From: Candidatus Poribacteria bacterium
GTDB taxonomy: Bacteria > Poribacteria > WGA-4E > WGA-3G
Reading direction: 5' to 3'
Length of the DNA: 64,000 nt
Assembly (NCBI GenBank): GCA_022821725.1
Contig: JAJEDB010000095.1
Location: forward strand, 31,050 to 95,049
Under the pieces are notes generated by a model. The model was given only the letters and a program-made list of their open reading frames with translations. It was not told the DNA's origin and searched no databases. Shown here piece after piece: positions 9,253 to 17,681 of this stretch. Numbering within the stretch: position 1 is the first letter of the stretch; the number at the start of each line of letters is the position of its first letter. Position numbers and translations under genes: made by a program.

Positions 9253-9480
9253 ATGGCGCATATTGATAAGGTTAAGGAAGAAATTGGCTGGTTAAAGGTG
9301 ATTTTCGCCATCTTGCTTGCAGCGGATATTTCTCTTGTCGCGTGGGGCGTTCAAAACTATGGAAAATCCAGTCCACTTCTTCTTACAATTGGGGTAATTG
9401 CAGCATTCTTGGTTACATTGACAATTATTTGGATTAACAGCATTGCCTATCGCAAGATTAACAAATTGGAGGACCTATAA
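9253..9480 (+). CDS. small two-TM membrane protein, unknown function
   Basis: 75 residues. A short amphipathic start (MAHIDKVKEEIGWLK) is followed by two hydrophobic segments, about residues 14-35 (VIFAILLAADISLVAWGV) and 42-63 (LLLTIGVIAAFLVTLTIIWI), and a charged cytosolic tail ending KINKLEDL. Proteins of this shape are widespread in bacteria, but I know no assigned function. Its stop overlaps the start of the next tiny ORF (TAATG), so the two are translationally coupled. Confidence 0.75.
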   Translation: MAHIDKVKEEIGWLKVIFAILLAADISLVAWGVQNYGKSSPLLLTIGVIAAFLVTLTIIWINSIAYRKINKLEDL

Positions 9481-9572
9481 TGGAGTGGTTTGCGATTTCT
9501 ATGCTTGTCATATTCCTCACAGGGCTCGGGATAGTCGCTGGAACTGCTATAAGGAATGCCTATAAAGATTAG
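9480..9572 (+). CDS. 30-residue single-TM miniprotein coupled to the upstream gene
   Basis: ATG overlaps the preceding TAA by one base. A good GGAGGAC site (9468-9474) sits 5 nt before it, inside the upstream gene. The product MEWFAISMLVIFLTGLGIVA...KD is one hydrophobic helix with a short basic/acidic tail. The arrangement suggests a two-subunit micro-membrane complex. No function is recognised; a holin-like or toxin-like role is possible but unsupported. Confidence 0.6.
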   Translation: MEWFAISMLVIFLTGLGIVAGTAIRNAYKD

Positions 9573-9582
9573 GACTTACGCA
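9569..9582. repeat. solitary copy of the TTAGGACTTACGCA repeat
   Basis: It is identical to the terminal motif of the MITE-like element at 11742-11831 (one base differs there) and to the inverted copy at 51211-51224. It overlaps the stop codon of the 30-residue ORF. Confidence 0.65.
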
Positions 9583-9590
9583 ACTGAAAA

Positions 9591-10724
9591 CTATCCTTCA
9601 ATCGTTTCAACGTTGGCACGGGGCAGTAGTGTCTGTTGACCGTCTTCGAGTTGAACACACAATACCCGCACCTGCGCCTCTGTCTCCAAGTTCTGAAGTT
9701 CTACAGGTAATTCCGTGACGCGTCCCAATTTTCCGAAATACGGCTCACGGATGATGCGGACCGAGCTGCCAATTTCCAAGAGCCCCTCAGCGGCACTATC
9801 TTCCGTCTCGGATGGGGTTTCAGACATTTCTGAAGCGATCGGAATTAAGATCTCTGGGCGGACGACACCGGCACGAATCTGCGTCGCACCGTTGATAGAG
9901 GTTTTCATACCTTCCCGCGTTTTCAAGAGGTCAAACGTTTGCGCCGCCATTGCGACGCTTCCGAACCCTTCCGTGATAACCAATGTAATCCCGATCTCCT
10001 CGGAACCTGTAATCGCGACACCGAGTTCGTAACCGAGAAGCTCCCGCAGATCCGCATCATCGATCCCACCGGCAATGATACCTTTTACACCCTGTTGGAT
10101 CGCTTTCTGAATTGCCGCAGTCGTGACCAGCGAACCGCCGACCAAAATGTGGTCCCGATGTTCGGGGAGGATCTGTTCCGCAGCCAATCCATCACTCGGA
10201 GCAGAGACAGCGACAGTTAAATTCCCGATTGTTTCGCCACCAACCCCGAAGATGCCTTGGATATAGGTCCCGTAAGTCTCTATTGTGACACCTTCATTTG
10301 GGGAGATCTCCGTTACTGTGCCATCTGTGTAGGCTTTGACTTCCACAGGAATCGGGGGTTCTCGGAGAATGACCTGTCCCGTGACACCGGACACGGCTTC
10401 GATTGTGCCGTCAATCGGTGAACGTGCCTGCGATTTGAAAAGCCCAAAAAGCCCTTTCGTCGTGGCGATAATCTCATCTTTAGCAATAATTTCGCCGACA
10501 GGTTTGAGCATGTATTCTGTAATTTCTTCTGCGGGGACACTGAGGAGATTCGCAACGTTCAACAGTTGGACGTTGCCCGGCAGATCCGCCTTCGCGACGA
10601 CATCCTCTGCCTGGACTGCTGCCCCGGCTTCAACGAGAACCTCGCCTTGCAGCGGAAGTCGCCGTTCTTTCTGAATTGTCATTCCCTCGGTAACCTTAAG
10701 CCCGGGGGTATATGCGTGCGCCAT
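9591..10724 (-). CDS. conserved protein with barrel-sandwich-like N-terminus and C-terminal KOW domain
   Basis: 377 residues without signal peptide or TM segment. Residues 1-170 contain glycine/proline-spaced beta segments typical of barrel-sandwich hybrid folds (GEVLVEAGAAVQAEDVVAKA; SPIDGTIEAVSGVTGQVI), reminiscent of RnfC/NqrA N-termini. The middle (LVGGSLVTTAAIQKAIQQGVKGIIAGGI) looks like an alpha/beta domain. The last 60 residues are a KOW-type beta barrel (GSSVRIIREPYFGKLGRVTELP). Function is not known; KOW suggests RNA, ribosome or RNA polymerase contact. It is divergent from the PhyH gene at 10818, with about 90 bp between the two starts. Confidence 0.6.
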   Translation of the reverse strand: MAHAYTPGLKVTEGMTIQKERRLPLQGEVLVEAGAAVQAEDVVAKADLPGNVQLLNVANLLSVPAEEITEYMLKPVGEIIAKDEIIATTKGLFGLFKSQARSPIDGTIEAVSGVTGQVILREPPIPVEVKAYTDGTVTEISPNEGVTIETYGTYIQGIFGVGGETIGNLTVAVSAPSDGLAAEQILPEHRDHILVGGSLVTTAAIQKAIQQGVKGIIAGGIDDADLRELLGYELGVAITGSEEIGITLVITEGFGSVAMAAQTFDLLKTREGMKTSINGATQIRAGVVRPEILIPIASEMSETPSETEDSAAEGLLEIGSSVRIIREPYFGKLGRVTELPVELQNLETEAQVRVLCVQLEDGQQTLLPRANVETIEG

Positions 10725-10817
10725 TTTTTAATTATACCTCAATGCGGCAAGATATTATACTATTTTCATTCCATTTATGATAAAATGCAATCAGAATTTA
10801 AACGAGGTGGAGCCACA

Positions 10818-11666
10818 ATGTCAAACCAAGGCGTAACCTACAAAACCGACAAAATCATGCCGACATGGGAGCAACTCGCCGAAATAGGGCGCGATCTCCA
10901 ATTTTATCCAAGCGTCACCGAACACCCGAAGGTGTTGACCCGAGAACAGGTAACGCATTTCAACAGCGTCGGTTATATCAAAGGTATCCCGATTTTCGGT
11001 GAAGTCGACATCGGTGAACACCGTCAATACTTCGATGCCCTGTTAGCAAGCGTCATGGCAGAAGGCGGCAGCAGTTACTCAATTATCTCCGCCCACATGA
11101 AATACGGAAAGGTCTATGACCTTCTCACGCACCCCAAGATCGTCGCGTGTGTAAAAGACCTGATCGGTGAGGATGTTATCGGTTGGGGCGCGCACTACTT
11201 CTGCAAAATGCCGCACGACTCGAAAACTGTCGGTTGGCACCAAGATGCGGGTTACTGGCCCCTCTCTCCTTCCAAGACGGTTACCGTCTGGCTCGCCATT
11301 GACGATGCCTCCGTTGAGAACGGCGCGATGCGGTTCATTTCAGGTTCACATCACCTGGGACATTTGACAGCACGGCACAGCGATCCCGACGACAATAGCG
11401 TTCTGGGGCAAATCGTTGAAAACGCGGAACAGTATGGCGACCCTGTGGATGTTGAACTCAAGGCTGGTGAAATCTCTATTCACACTGACCTGCTTTTACA
11501 CGGCTCGAACGCCAACCCCTCACCGAGGCGACGGTGCGGTCTCACCCTACGCTACTGCGCCGCCGATGTCCACGCCTCTTACCGCTGGGATAGGGAAGGC
11601 GTTGTCGTAAGCGGAACAGATAACGGTGGACACTGGGGAAATCCGCCACGCCCAACCGTCGATTGA
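10818..11666 (+). CDS. phytanoyl-CoA dioxygenase (PhyH) family oxygenase
   Basis: 282 residues. This is an Fe(II)/2-oxoglutarate oxygenase fold: the HxD iron motif is WHQDAGYWP, the distal His is in DLLLHGSNANPSPRRR, and the downstream Arg would bind 2-oxoglutarate. The frame extends upstream to 10566, into the divergent gene. The ATG at 10818 has GAGGTGG 7 nt before it and gives a normal-length PhyH protein, so it is preferred. The substrate is unknown; the bacterial members hydroxylate diverse small molecules. One of four PhyH genes in this window. Confidence 0.9.
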   Translation: MSNQGVTYKTDKIMPTWEQLAEIGRDLQFYPSVTEHPKVLTREQVTHFNSVGYIKGIPIFGEVDIGEHRQYFDALLASVMAEGGSSYSIISAHMKYGKVYDLLTHPKIVACVKDLIGEDVIGWGAHYFCKMPHDSKTVGWHQDAGYWPLSPSKTVTVWLAIDDASVENGAMRFISGSHHLGHLTARHSDPDDNSVLGQIVENAEQYGDPVDVELKAGEISIHTDLLLHGSNANPSPRRRCGLTLRYCAADVHASYRWDREGVVVSGTDNGGHWGNPPRPTVD

Positions 11667-11741
11667 TCTAATCGCTTGTAAGTGGCTCCAACTATTAAAA
11701 TGATACCATATTTGGCGGAAACAGTCAAAACAGATCCGCCC

Positions 11742-11831
11742 TTAGGACTTACGCGATTTTCCGATAAAACGCTACATATTGCGGTATTAGCGAGGTTCGG
11801 AAACCTCGCCAGCAAGGGATGCGTAAGTCCC
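11742..11831. mobile_element. MITE-like element, family A, about 90 bp
   Basis: Terminal inverted repeats GGACTTACGC (11744-11753) and GCGTAAGTCC (11821-11830) flank an internal perfect hairpin GCGAGGTT/AACCTCGC (about 11790-11809). There is no coding capacity. The terminal motif recurs at 9569 and 51211, and a variant occurs near 43431. It lies in the 379-bp spacer between the PhyH and LRR genes. Confidence 0.7.
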
Positions 11832-11932
11832 GCGTTCTATCAAATGGGGACACTATTTAAAGGCAGGCGTGGGTTCGTGAATACGCAACCCACTTCACTG
11901 AGAAGCGGGGTCTGTCCGTCGAAAAGTTTGTA

Positions 11933-12041
11933 ATACCATTTCTAAAAGATTATATGGCATTGACGGGTCGTCTCAAAAGCCCACAAGACTGCACAGGAGA
12001 CTAACAGTCTCCTACACTACAATTTCAATCAGAAATGGTAT
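11933..12041. mobile_element. MITE-like element, family B, 109 bp
   Basis: Terminal inverted repeats ATACCATTTCT (11933-11943) and AGAAATGGTAT (12031-12041). The interior carries CACAAGACTGCACAGG and an internal hairpin built from GGAGACT/AGTCTCC. The right half recurs at 60150-60225. It ends 4 bp before the stop of the LRR gene. Confidence 0.7.
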
Positions 12042-12045
12042 ACTC

Positions 12046-13959
12046 TCACTGTTTTTTCAAGGTTCCCCACGTCGTGGCGGCTTTTCGTCGAATCACCGAG
12101 GGCGCACCCGCGACAGAGGAGGCACTCGCGGGGAGTAACCAATCACTGAGAACCGCACGATCCCACGTAAACGCTTCAAGATCCATATAGGTTATGTAAA
12201 TGCCGGTATTGTTCGGAATATAGCGTTCCAGACGGGGTGTCTCCATCTCGCGAAGCGCAGCACTTGAAATCCGGCGCGGACTCTCTACATTTTGACCGTT
12301 CACCGTCGTATAAGCAATTTGACCATAGATAAAGCAGCTATAGGCGATATCTACGAGAACGTTCTCGTCGGTTTTCAGATCGTAGCGCACCCCCGGTAAA
12401 GGATGAGATATAGTATTCACTGTATTACAGGGGAATGCTTCAAGTCCAAACATTTCGGGCGTAAGTCTCAAAATCCTACCTGTGATTTGACCGTGTTCCT
12501 CAGGAATCGTGATGGGTATCGGACTCGGATTGTAGAGTGTTCCGAGATACAGTTTCCATCCTGCGAGATTTTTGATGGCATCATCACCGGTTCGGATTTC
12601 TATGGTTTTACAGATGAACTTCTGATGACCTTCAGGGTCATATTCAAATTCGAGTGCGTAAATCATGACTTTATAGAGTTCTTCCCAGGGCTGATATTGG
12701 ACTTGTGGGGACCATCCTAACCCACAGCGCGTCGTGGACCGACGACGCTTGATTTTTGGTTCCCACTCTGATTCCAGTTCTGATTCTGGCTCCGGTTCAG
12801 GTTCTGGCTCGGGGCACGGCGGACGAAATCTAAATACTCTATCATTATCACCAAACACAGCTTTCGCCTGTGTTTCATAGGTGTTATCAACTCCAACACT
12901 CTGGCTTCTTGTCAACCCCAACCCTCTCAGTGTTTCAAACGGATTAGGGACGGGAGCAAATGGGTTGCAATACATCCATAAAAGCCTTAAATTTGTCAAA
13001 CCGCTAAGGGGTTCGAGATTGCTGATGTTATTATTATTAAGGTATAGGTACTGCAGGCTCACCAAATTTCTAAGGGGTTCGAGATTACTGATGCCAGTGT
13101 TCTGAATCCATAGATCGGTTAAGTTTGTCAACTCTGCAAGTGGATTAAAGTTACTGATTCGGATACCACGGAGATTTAATTTTGTTAACTGGTCCTTGAG
13201 TTCCGTCAATGGGGTTATATCCCGGAATCCGTTATCATTAATATCCAAACTCCGTAAATTAGGCATGTTATCGGAGATCACCGTGACGAGTGCGCTGAGA
13301 TTCGTGATGCGATTATTGCCAATCTGTAATGTTCGTAGGTTGACCAATGGTGCCAGTATAGGAATATCCGAGTCCGAGAATCCGGTCCCATAAAGGAATA
13401 AGGATGTTAGGTTGGTCAAACTGCTAATTGGTGTGAAGTCACCAATCGGATTCTCCGCTAAGTGTAATGTTCGTAGGTTGACCAATGGTGTGAGTATAGG
13501 CATATCCGAGTCCGAGAGTCCGGTATCGAAAAGGTTTAAGGATACGAGGTTGGTCAAACTGCGAATGGCTGTGAAGTCACCAATCGGATTCTCCGCTAAG
13601 CTTAAATATTGTAGGTTGGTTGCGTTTTCCAAACCAGTGAGGTCGGTTACTCCGATTCCAATTGGATATAAAAATATCAGCTGTGCCAAATCGGCTTGCG
13701 TGATATCTGCACCCTCTGCAAGCCGTAATTCGGTGCGGATCTCCGCAGCTAAATTCGCATCAGGAAAGACCACATTCTGAGCGACGGCAGTGAAGTACCA
13801 AGGACTTACCAAACAAATAATGAAAATCAGAAACACATATCGGCATGTTTTACACCAAAAAATACTTAACGTGTGTTGGTAAGTAGGGGGGGGTGGATGT
13901 GAAGCAGCGCACAAAGTATAGGATAGATCGAGGGGGTCGAGGCTTTTGGGGCGTTCCAT
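12046..13959 (-). CDS. secreted or anchored leucine-rich repeat protein
   Basis: 637 residues. A hydrophobic segment at about 43-60 (VFLIFIICLVSPWYFTAVAQ) is a signal peptide or anchor, preceded by an unusual 40-residue extension. LRRs of the internalin-like 22-residue type follow from about residue 70 to 350 (LTNLQYLSLAENPIGDF, LVNLRTLHLAENPIGDF, LRSLDINDNGF, LQYLYLNNNNISNLEPL). A Pro-Glu linker (PEPEPEPEPES, near 390) and a 230-residue C-terminal domain I do not recognise complete it. The ATG at 13959 has a strong GAGGAGG site. Likely an extracellular binding protein. Two adjacent 47-residue units are near-identical, indicating recent duplication. Confidence 0.85.
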   Translation of the reverse strand: MERPKSLDPLDLSYTLCAASHPPPPTYQHTLSIFWCKTCRYVFLIFIICLVSPWYFTAVAQNVVFPDANLAAEIRTELRLAEGADITQADLAQLIFLYPIGIGVTDLTGLENATNLQYLSLAENPIGDFTAIRSLTNLVSLNLFDTGLSDSDMPILTPLVNLRTLHLAENPIGDFTPISSLTNLTSLFLYGTGFSDSDIPILAPLVNLRTLQIGNNRITNLSALVTVISDNMPNLRSLDINDNGFRDITPLTELKDQLTKLNLRGIRISNFNPLAELTNLTDLWIQNTGISNLEPLRNLVSLQYLYLNNNNISNLEPLSGLTNLRLLWMYCNPFAPVPNPFETLRGLGLTRSQSVGVDNTYETQAKAVFGDNDRVFRFRPPCPEPEPEPEPESELESEWEPKIKRRRSTTRCGLGWSPQVQYQPWEELYKVMIYALEFEYDPEGHQKFICKTIEIRTGDDAIKNLAGWKLYLGTLYNPSPIPITIPEEHGQITGRILRLTPEMFGLEAFPCNTVNTISHPLPGVRYDLKTDENVLVDIAYSCFIYGQIAYTTVNGQNVESPRRISSAALREMETPRLERYIPNNTGIYITYMDLEAFTWDRAVLSDWLLPASASSVAGAPSVIRRKAATTWGTLKKQ

Positions 13960-14069
13960 GTCATCCTCCTCTCTGGCGTGAGCACAATATCCGGACGATT
14001 CGTTCGGATTTCGGTATTGTGTGGATAAGTTGGCGTTTGTGAAATGTTTGCTTCTGGATGTTTGGACAT
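13866..14069 (-). CDS. possible 67-residue ORF overlapping the LRR gene start
   Basis: An ATG at 14069 is preceded by a good GGGAGG (spacer 8) and opens a Pro-, Thr- and Ser-rich reading frame (MSKHPEANISQTPTYPHN...). It overlaps the LRR gene start by about 94 bp in another frame. It could be a leader peptide, a coupled ORF or a decayed gene. No domain is recognised, and composition alone does not prove coding. Confidence 0.3.
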   Translation of the reverse strand: MSKHPEANISQTPTYPHNTEIRTNRPDIVLTPERRMTWNAPKASTPSIYPILCALLHIHPPLLTNTR

Positions 14070-14234
14070 AATGTTGCCTCCCACTTTAGCGGTACATAAT
14101 TGAGTTTATGATTGATTTGCCTCGTTTGTAGTCAAGAAACCTTCCAGGATTGCCCGTTTGGAACGTGCGATAATGCACGTCGCATTTGGGCGAGTCCGCC
14201 GCAAAATCGCACGACTACGAACCTGACCTCAAAC

Positions 14235-15044
14235 TCACAGTTGACACCCTACTATATTCTCTAAAAATCCCAACGCACGCAACCGATCAATCCAACGCTG
14301 TCGTTTTTCACTGCCCGCTGGGTTTGCGACCCAGTGTGGATCGTAGAGGGGCTCGCCCGGGCGGTTAAAATGTTCGGGACTCTTCGCATTGCTACGGGCA
14401 CGGTTGCGTGTGGCAGCATCTTCTACTGGCGTTTTTGGATTGTTATAGTAAACGATAGTGCACATTCGACGGTCATCATTGCCACCCCAACTGGCATGCC
14501 AGCACCGCATATCGAAAGCGACCACATCGCCGGGTTCCGATTTGCAAACATAACCCGGAACGTCACAAACCTCCAGTCCCAACTCGTTCAAATTCTCCCG
14601 CAGATCGTCGTGCAACGGATTTTTGTGAGAGCCGGGAATCAACCGTAACGCCCCGCTTCCCCCGTCAACGGGTTCAAGATAATATGCGAACTTCACCCCG
14701 TAGCAATCTTTGGTTGGATCGACGTTATGGTCGGGATGCCAACCTGTATTGCCCACATAACGGTTCGCGTCGGAAACGACGAAAAAGACATCGTCGCCGT
14801 AGAGTTGCTCTGCTACCTCGCAGAACCGTGCGTCTTCCGGCAGGTTCGCAAAGAACGGGGTTTCGGGTCCCATCATTGGCAGCCAATGTCGGTGTGTTCC
14901 ATCAAAGGGGGCATGACGATATGCAGATGCCATCGCCGCTTCAAACTCCTCGTGTATTGTATTCAACTCGTCTTGGCTGAACACCTGCCGAAAAATGAGA
15001 AATCCCAAGGTGTTAAAGTGCTTAATCTGCTGTTCCGTGAGCAT
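14235..15044 (-). CDS. PhyH family dioxygenase
   Basis: 269 residues. The iron-binding HxD is in GWHPDHNVDPTKDCYG, the distal His in DMRCWHASWGGNDDRRMC, and GGSGALRLIPGSHKNPLH is the conserved central strand. GGAGGAATATC precedes the ATG. It is the third gene of a minus-strand operon, 16 nt after the 2-hydroxyacid dehydrogenase, which itself follows a solute-binding protein. The context suggests oxidation of an imported compound; the substrate is unknown. Confidence 0.9.
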   Translation of the reverse strand: MLTEQQIKHFNTLGFLIFRQVFSQDELNTIHEEFEAAMASAYRHAPFDGTHRHWLPMMGPETPFFANLPEDARFCEVAEQLYGDDVFFVVSDANRYVGNTGWHPDHNVDPTKDCYGVKFAYYLEPVDGGSGALRLIPGSHKNPLHDDLRENLNELGLEVCDVPGYVCKSEPGDVVAFDMRCWHASWGGNDDRRMCTIVYYNNPKTPVEDAATRNRARSNAKSPEHFNRPGEPLYDPHWVANPAGSEKRQRWIDRLRALGFLENIVGCQL

Positions 15045-15060
15045 GATATTCCTCCGTGCT

Positions 15061-16086
15061 TCAACGCGCTAACTTCTGCTGTAGTTTCGGGTTATCTGTA
15101 ACCTCCCGATTTACAATATATAACGGCATTTTCCCAGAAGCCACGTTAATGATACTCCCACACGCACTCTTGGCGTTGCCTTCAAAGCATTCATCTGTCC
15201 AGCAGATGCTGTGTGGGGTTACGATAACGTTGTCCAGACTTAAGAGCGGATCGTCGTCGTCAATCGGCTCCTGTTCAAACACATCGAGGCCCGCGCCTTG
15301 AATGCGTCGATTCTGAAGTGCTTCTGTGAGTGCTTTCTGGTCAACGATTGGACCGCGTGCGGTGTTAATCAGATAAGCCGTCGGCTTCATCAACCCGATG
15401 CGTCTCGCGTTAATGAGTCCGCGCGTCTCCTCGTTTAGTGGGCAGCAGACACACACAAAATCAGCGGTTTGCATCAAGGTATCCAGATCGACGGGCTCCA
15501 CATCCACTTCCGCTGCGTCAGCAGATGTGATGTAAGGGTCGTAGGTGATATGACGCATCCCGAAAGGTTTCGCCAGTTTAAACGCCTCTTTCCCGATATT
15601 GCCCATGCCAACAAGCCCCAACGTTCTGCCGACTAACCCCATGCCTCTATAGTTTTGTGTGTTTCTCCAGCCTCCGGCACGGATGAGTCGATCTTTTATC
15701 AATAGTTGGTGGCTCAGTGATAAGACAAGGGTCATGATGGAGGTGGCAACAGGACGACGGACACCATCAGGGGCGATCGTTAGCAATACACCATTTTCGG
15801 TACAAGCTCCCACGTCCACCTTATCGTATCCGACTCCGAAACGGGCAATGACAGCCAACTTGTCAGCGTCTGTGAACGTTTCTGCCGTGATACCTGCCCC
15901 TAATACTAAGAGTGCGTCATAATCCTGCACTTGTTCGGCTCGTAATGCCGGTGTATTTTCTGCGATATATTCCCAGTGTAGACCTGCCTTGTCAAAAAGC
16001 GGACCGGCAATGTCATCTAAATCGCAGGTGCCATCCGGACCCAAGAAGTCCCGCGTGACACCTACGCGAAATACGGATTTGCTCAT
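15061..16086 (-). CDS. D-2-hydroxyacid dehydrogenase (phosphoglycerate dehydrogenase-like)
   Basis: 341 residues. The NAD-binding Rossmann motif is LVGMGNIGKEAFKLAKPFGM (about 150-170). The catalytic Arg/Glu/His set is represented by LINTARGPIVD, the Glu of LDVFEQEP, and TPHSICWT. No C-terminal ACT domain is present, so it is not a full regulatory SerA. The frame begins at 16125, but the ATG at 16086 has GAGGAATAG before it and starts the conserved part (MSKSVFRVGVTRDFL). It starts 2 nt after the stop of the upstream binding-protein gene, implying coupled translation. Confidence 0.9.
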   Translation of the reverse strand: MSKSVFRVGVTRDFLGPDGTCDLDDIAGPLFDKAGLHWEYIAENTPALRAEQVQDYDALLVLGAGITAETFTDADKLAVIARFGVGYDKVDVGACTENGVLLTIAPDGVRRPVATSIMTLVLSLSHQLLIKDRLIRAGGWRNTQNYRGMGLVGRTLGLVGMGNIGKEAFKLAKPFGMRHITYDPYITSADAAEVDVEPVDLDTLMQTADFVCVCCPLNEETRGLINARRIGLMKPTAYLINTARGPIVDQKALTEALQNRRIQGAGLDVFEQEPIDDDDPLLSLDNVIVTPHSICWTDECFEGNAKSACGSIINVASGKMPLYIVNREVTDNPKLQQKLAR

Positions 16087-16088
16087 AA

Positions 16089-17681
16089 CTATTCCTCTAT
16101 CCAAATCTGACGGAAGTATTTCCAATTCAAGGGTTGAAGTTTAAGGTTTTTGACCTTTTTGTTAATGACTAAAATCTGCTTCGCATGCGCCAATGGCACC
16201 CACGGCACATCTTTGTGGAAGATCTGCTGTGCTTTTTGGTAGAGCGAAATTCGCTTCTCGCGATCTGAGGTTGCTCTCGCTTGCTCTAAGACGGTTTGCA
16301 TTTCATCGCTGCGATAAAATGCGATATTCCCAGCAGGCTTCTCCGCCGACGATTTGCTGAGAAGGAAGTAGAGGAAGTTATCAGGATCCCCGAGATCGGC
16401 ACTCCATCCTAACATCGCGATATCGTGCTCCCCATGTTTTGTTTTTTCAAGATAGGTACCCCAGTCGAAGGTCACGATTTTTGTCTCGATGCCAACATTT
16501 CGGAGTTCGGATTGAAGAACCTCTGCGAGGGCGCGTCCATCAGGAATATAGGGACGTGGAACGGGTAATGCCCAGAGCGTTGTCTCAAAACCGTTAGGGT
16601 ATCCTGCTTCAGCGAGAAGTTTTTTCGCCAGTTCCGGGTCGTAGGCGTAATCTTCAATCGAATCATCATACCCCCAGAGTGTTGGTGGAATTGGATTCTT
16701 CGCTGGAATCCCCAAACCTTGATACAGGTATTCAATAATTGCTGATTTGTTGATAGCGTGGTTGATCGCGAGTCGGACGTTGAGAAGGTCGAAAGGGGAT
16801 TTATCCATGTTCATCGCCAAGTAACCGATGCTCATGCCGGGTTGCGATAACAATTCGAGCGTGTCGTCATCTCGGATCTGTTGAAAATCGTCCGGATTTG
16901 GAAACTCCATGGCGTGGATATTCCCTTGCTGAAGTTCAATAAGCCGCACGGAGTTATCAGGAATAGAGCGAAGGATCACTCTATCTAACAGCGGCCGTCC
17001 GTCCCAATACGTGTCGTTTGCTTCAAGCACGATTTTATCTCCTCTATCCCACCGCACGAACTTAAAGGGGCCCGTGCCGACCGGGTTATTGGAAAACGCA
17101 TCGCCCCATTTCTGCACGGCTGTTGGGCTAACAATAGAGAAAGGGGTTATTGCAATCGTATAGATAAAAGGGGCATAAGCCGTTTTAAGGTGAATTTGAA
17201 CGGTATAGTCATCAACAGCGATAATTTTGTCAACAATCTCTGCCAAGCCCGTTGCTATCCAGTAAATATAACTACCGCCAACTTTATGGAACGGATGTGC
17301 ATCATCGTGCTGTCGGTTCAGCGAAAAGAGAACGGCTTCGGCGTTGAAAGGGGTGCCATCATGGAACGTTACGCCTTTGCGAAGGTGAAACGTCCATATC
17401 AAACCATCTGCTGAGCTTTCCCAATTTGTTGCGAGACCGGGTTCAAGTTCAGTGCTTTCATCTTTGTATTGGACGAGGGTATCGTAGATATTATCGCAAA
17501 CTTTGAAGGATTCTCCATCTTCCTCCAGGGCCGGATCTAATCCCACAGAGTCGCCGCCGCGCCCGAATATTAGGGTGCCACCACGCTTTAGGTGTGAATC
17601 GGCAAATATTGGGGAAAACCCCACAAGTAGCGATGTTAGAAACGTCACTAAGAGAATCCGTGTAAAACATCTGTGTTTCAT
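16089..17681 (-). CDS. ABC transporter substrate-binding protein, peptide/nickel family 5
   Basis: 530 residues. The start at 17681 has GGAGAA before it and gives a classical signal peptide (MKHRCFTRILLVTFLTSLLVGFSPIFADS). SBP family 5 features are clear: WTFHLRKGVTFHDGTPFNAEAVLFSLNR, VGTGPFKFVRWDRGDKIVLEAN, and LAINHAINKSAIIEYLYQG. Family members deliver peptides, opines or other ligands to a DppBCDF-type importer. No permease or ATPase gene is adjacent; the two downstream genes are a dehydrogenase and a PhyH oxygenase. The 138-bp upstream extension of the frame is rejected as start. Confidence 0.9.
   Translation of the reverse strand: MKHRCFTRILLVTFLTSLLVGFSPIFADSHLKRGGTLIFGRGGDSVGLDPALEEDGESFKVCDNIYDTLVQYKDESTELEPGLATNWESSADGLIWTFHLRKGVTFHDGTPFNAEAVLFSLNRQHDDAHPFHKVGGSYIYWIATGLAEIVDKIIAVDDYTVQIHLKTAYAPFIYTIAITPFSIVSPTAVQKWGDAFSNNPVGTGPFKFVRWDRGDKIVLEANDTYWDGRPLLDRVILRSIPDNSVRLIELQQGNIHAMEFPNPDDFQQIRDDDTLELLSQPGMSIGYLAMNMDKSPFDLLNVRLAINHAINKSAIIEYLYQGLGIPAKNPIPPTLWGYDDSIEDYAYDPELAKKLLAEAGYPNGFETTLWALPVPRPYIPDGRALAEVLQSELRNVGIETKIVTFDWGTYLEKTKHGEHDIAMLGWSADLGDPDNFLYFLLSKSSAEKPAGNIAFYRSDEMQTVLEQARATSDREKRISLYQKAQQIFHKDVPWVPLAHAKQILVINKKVKNLKLQPLNWKYFRQIWIEE

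Noticed and set aside
10566..10817. N-terminal extension of the PhyH gene
   Set aside because: It runs antisense through the KOW gene; the ATG at 10818 with GAGGTGG gives a normal PhyH protein.
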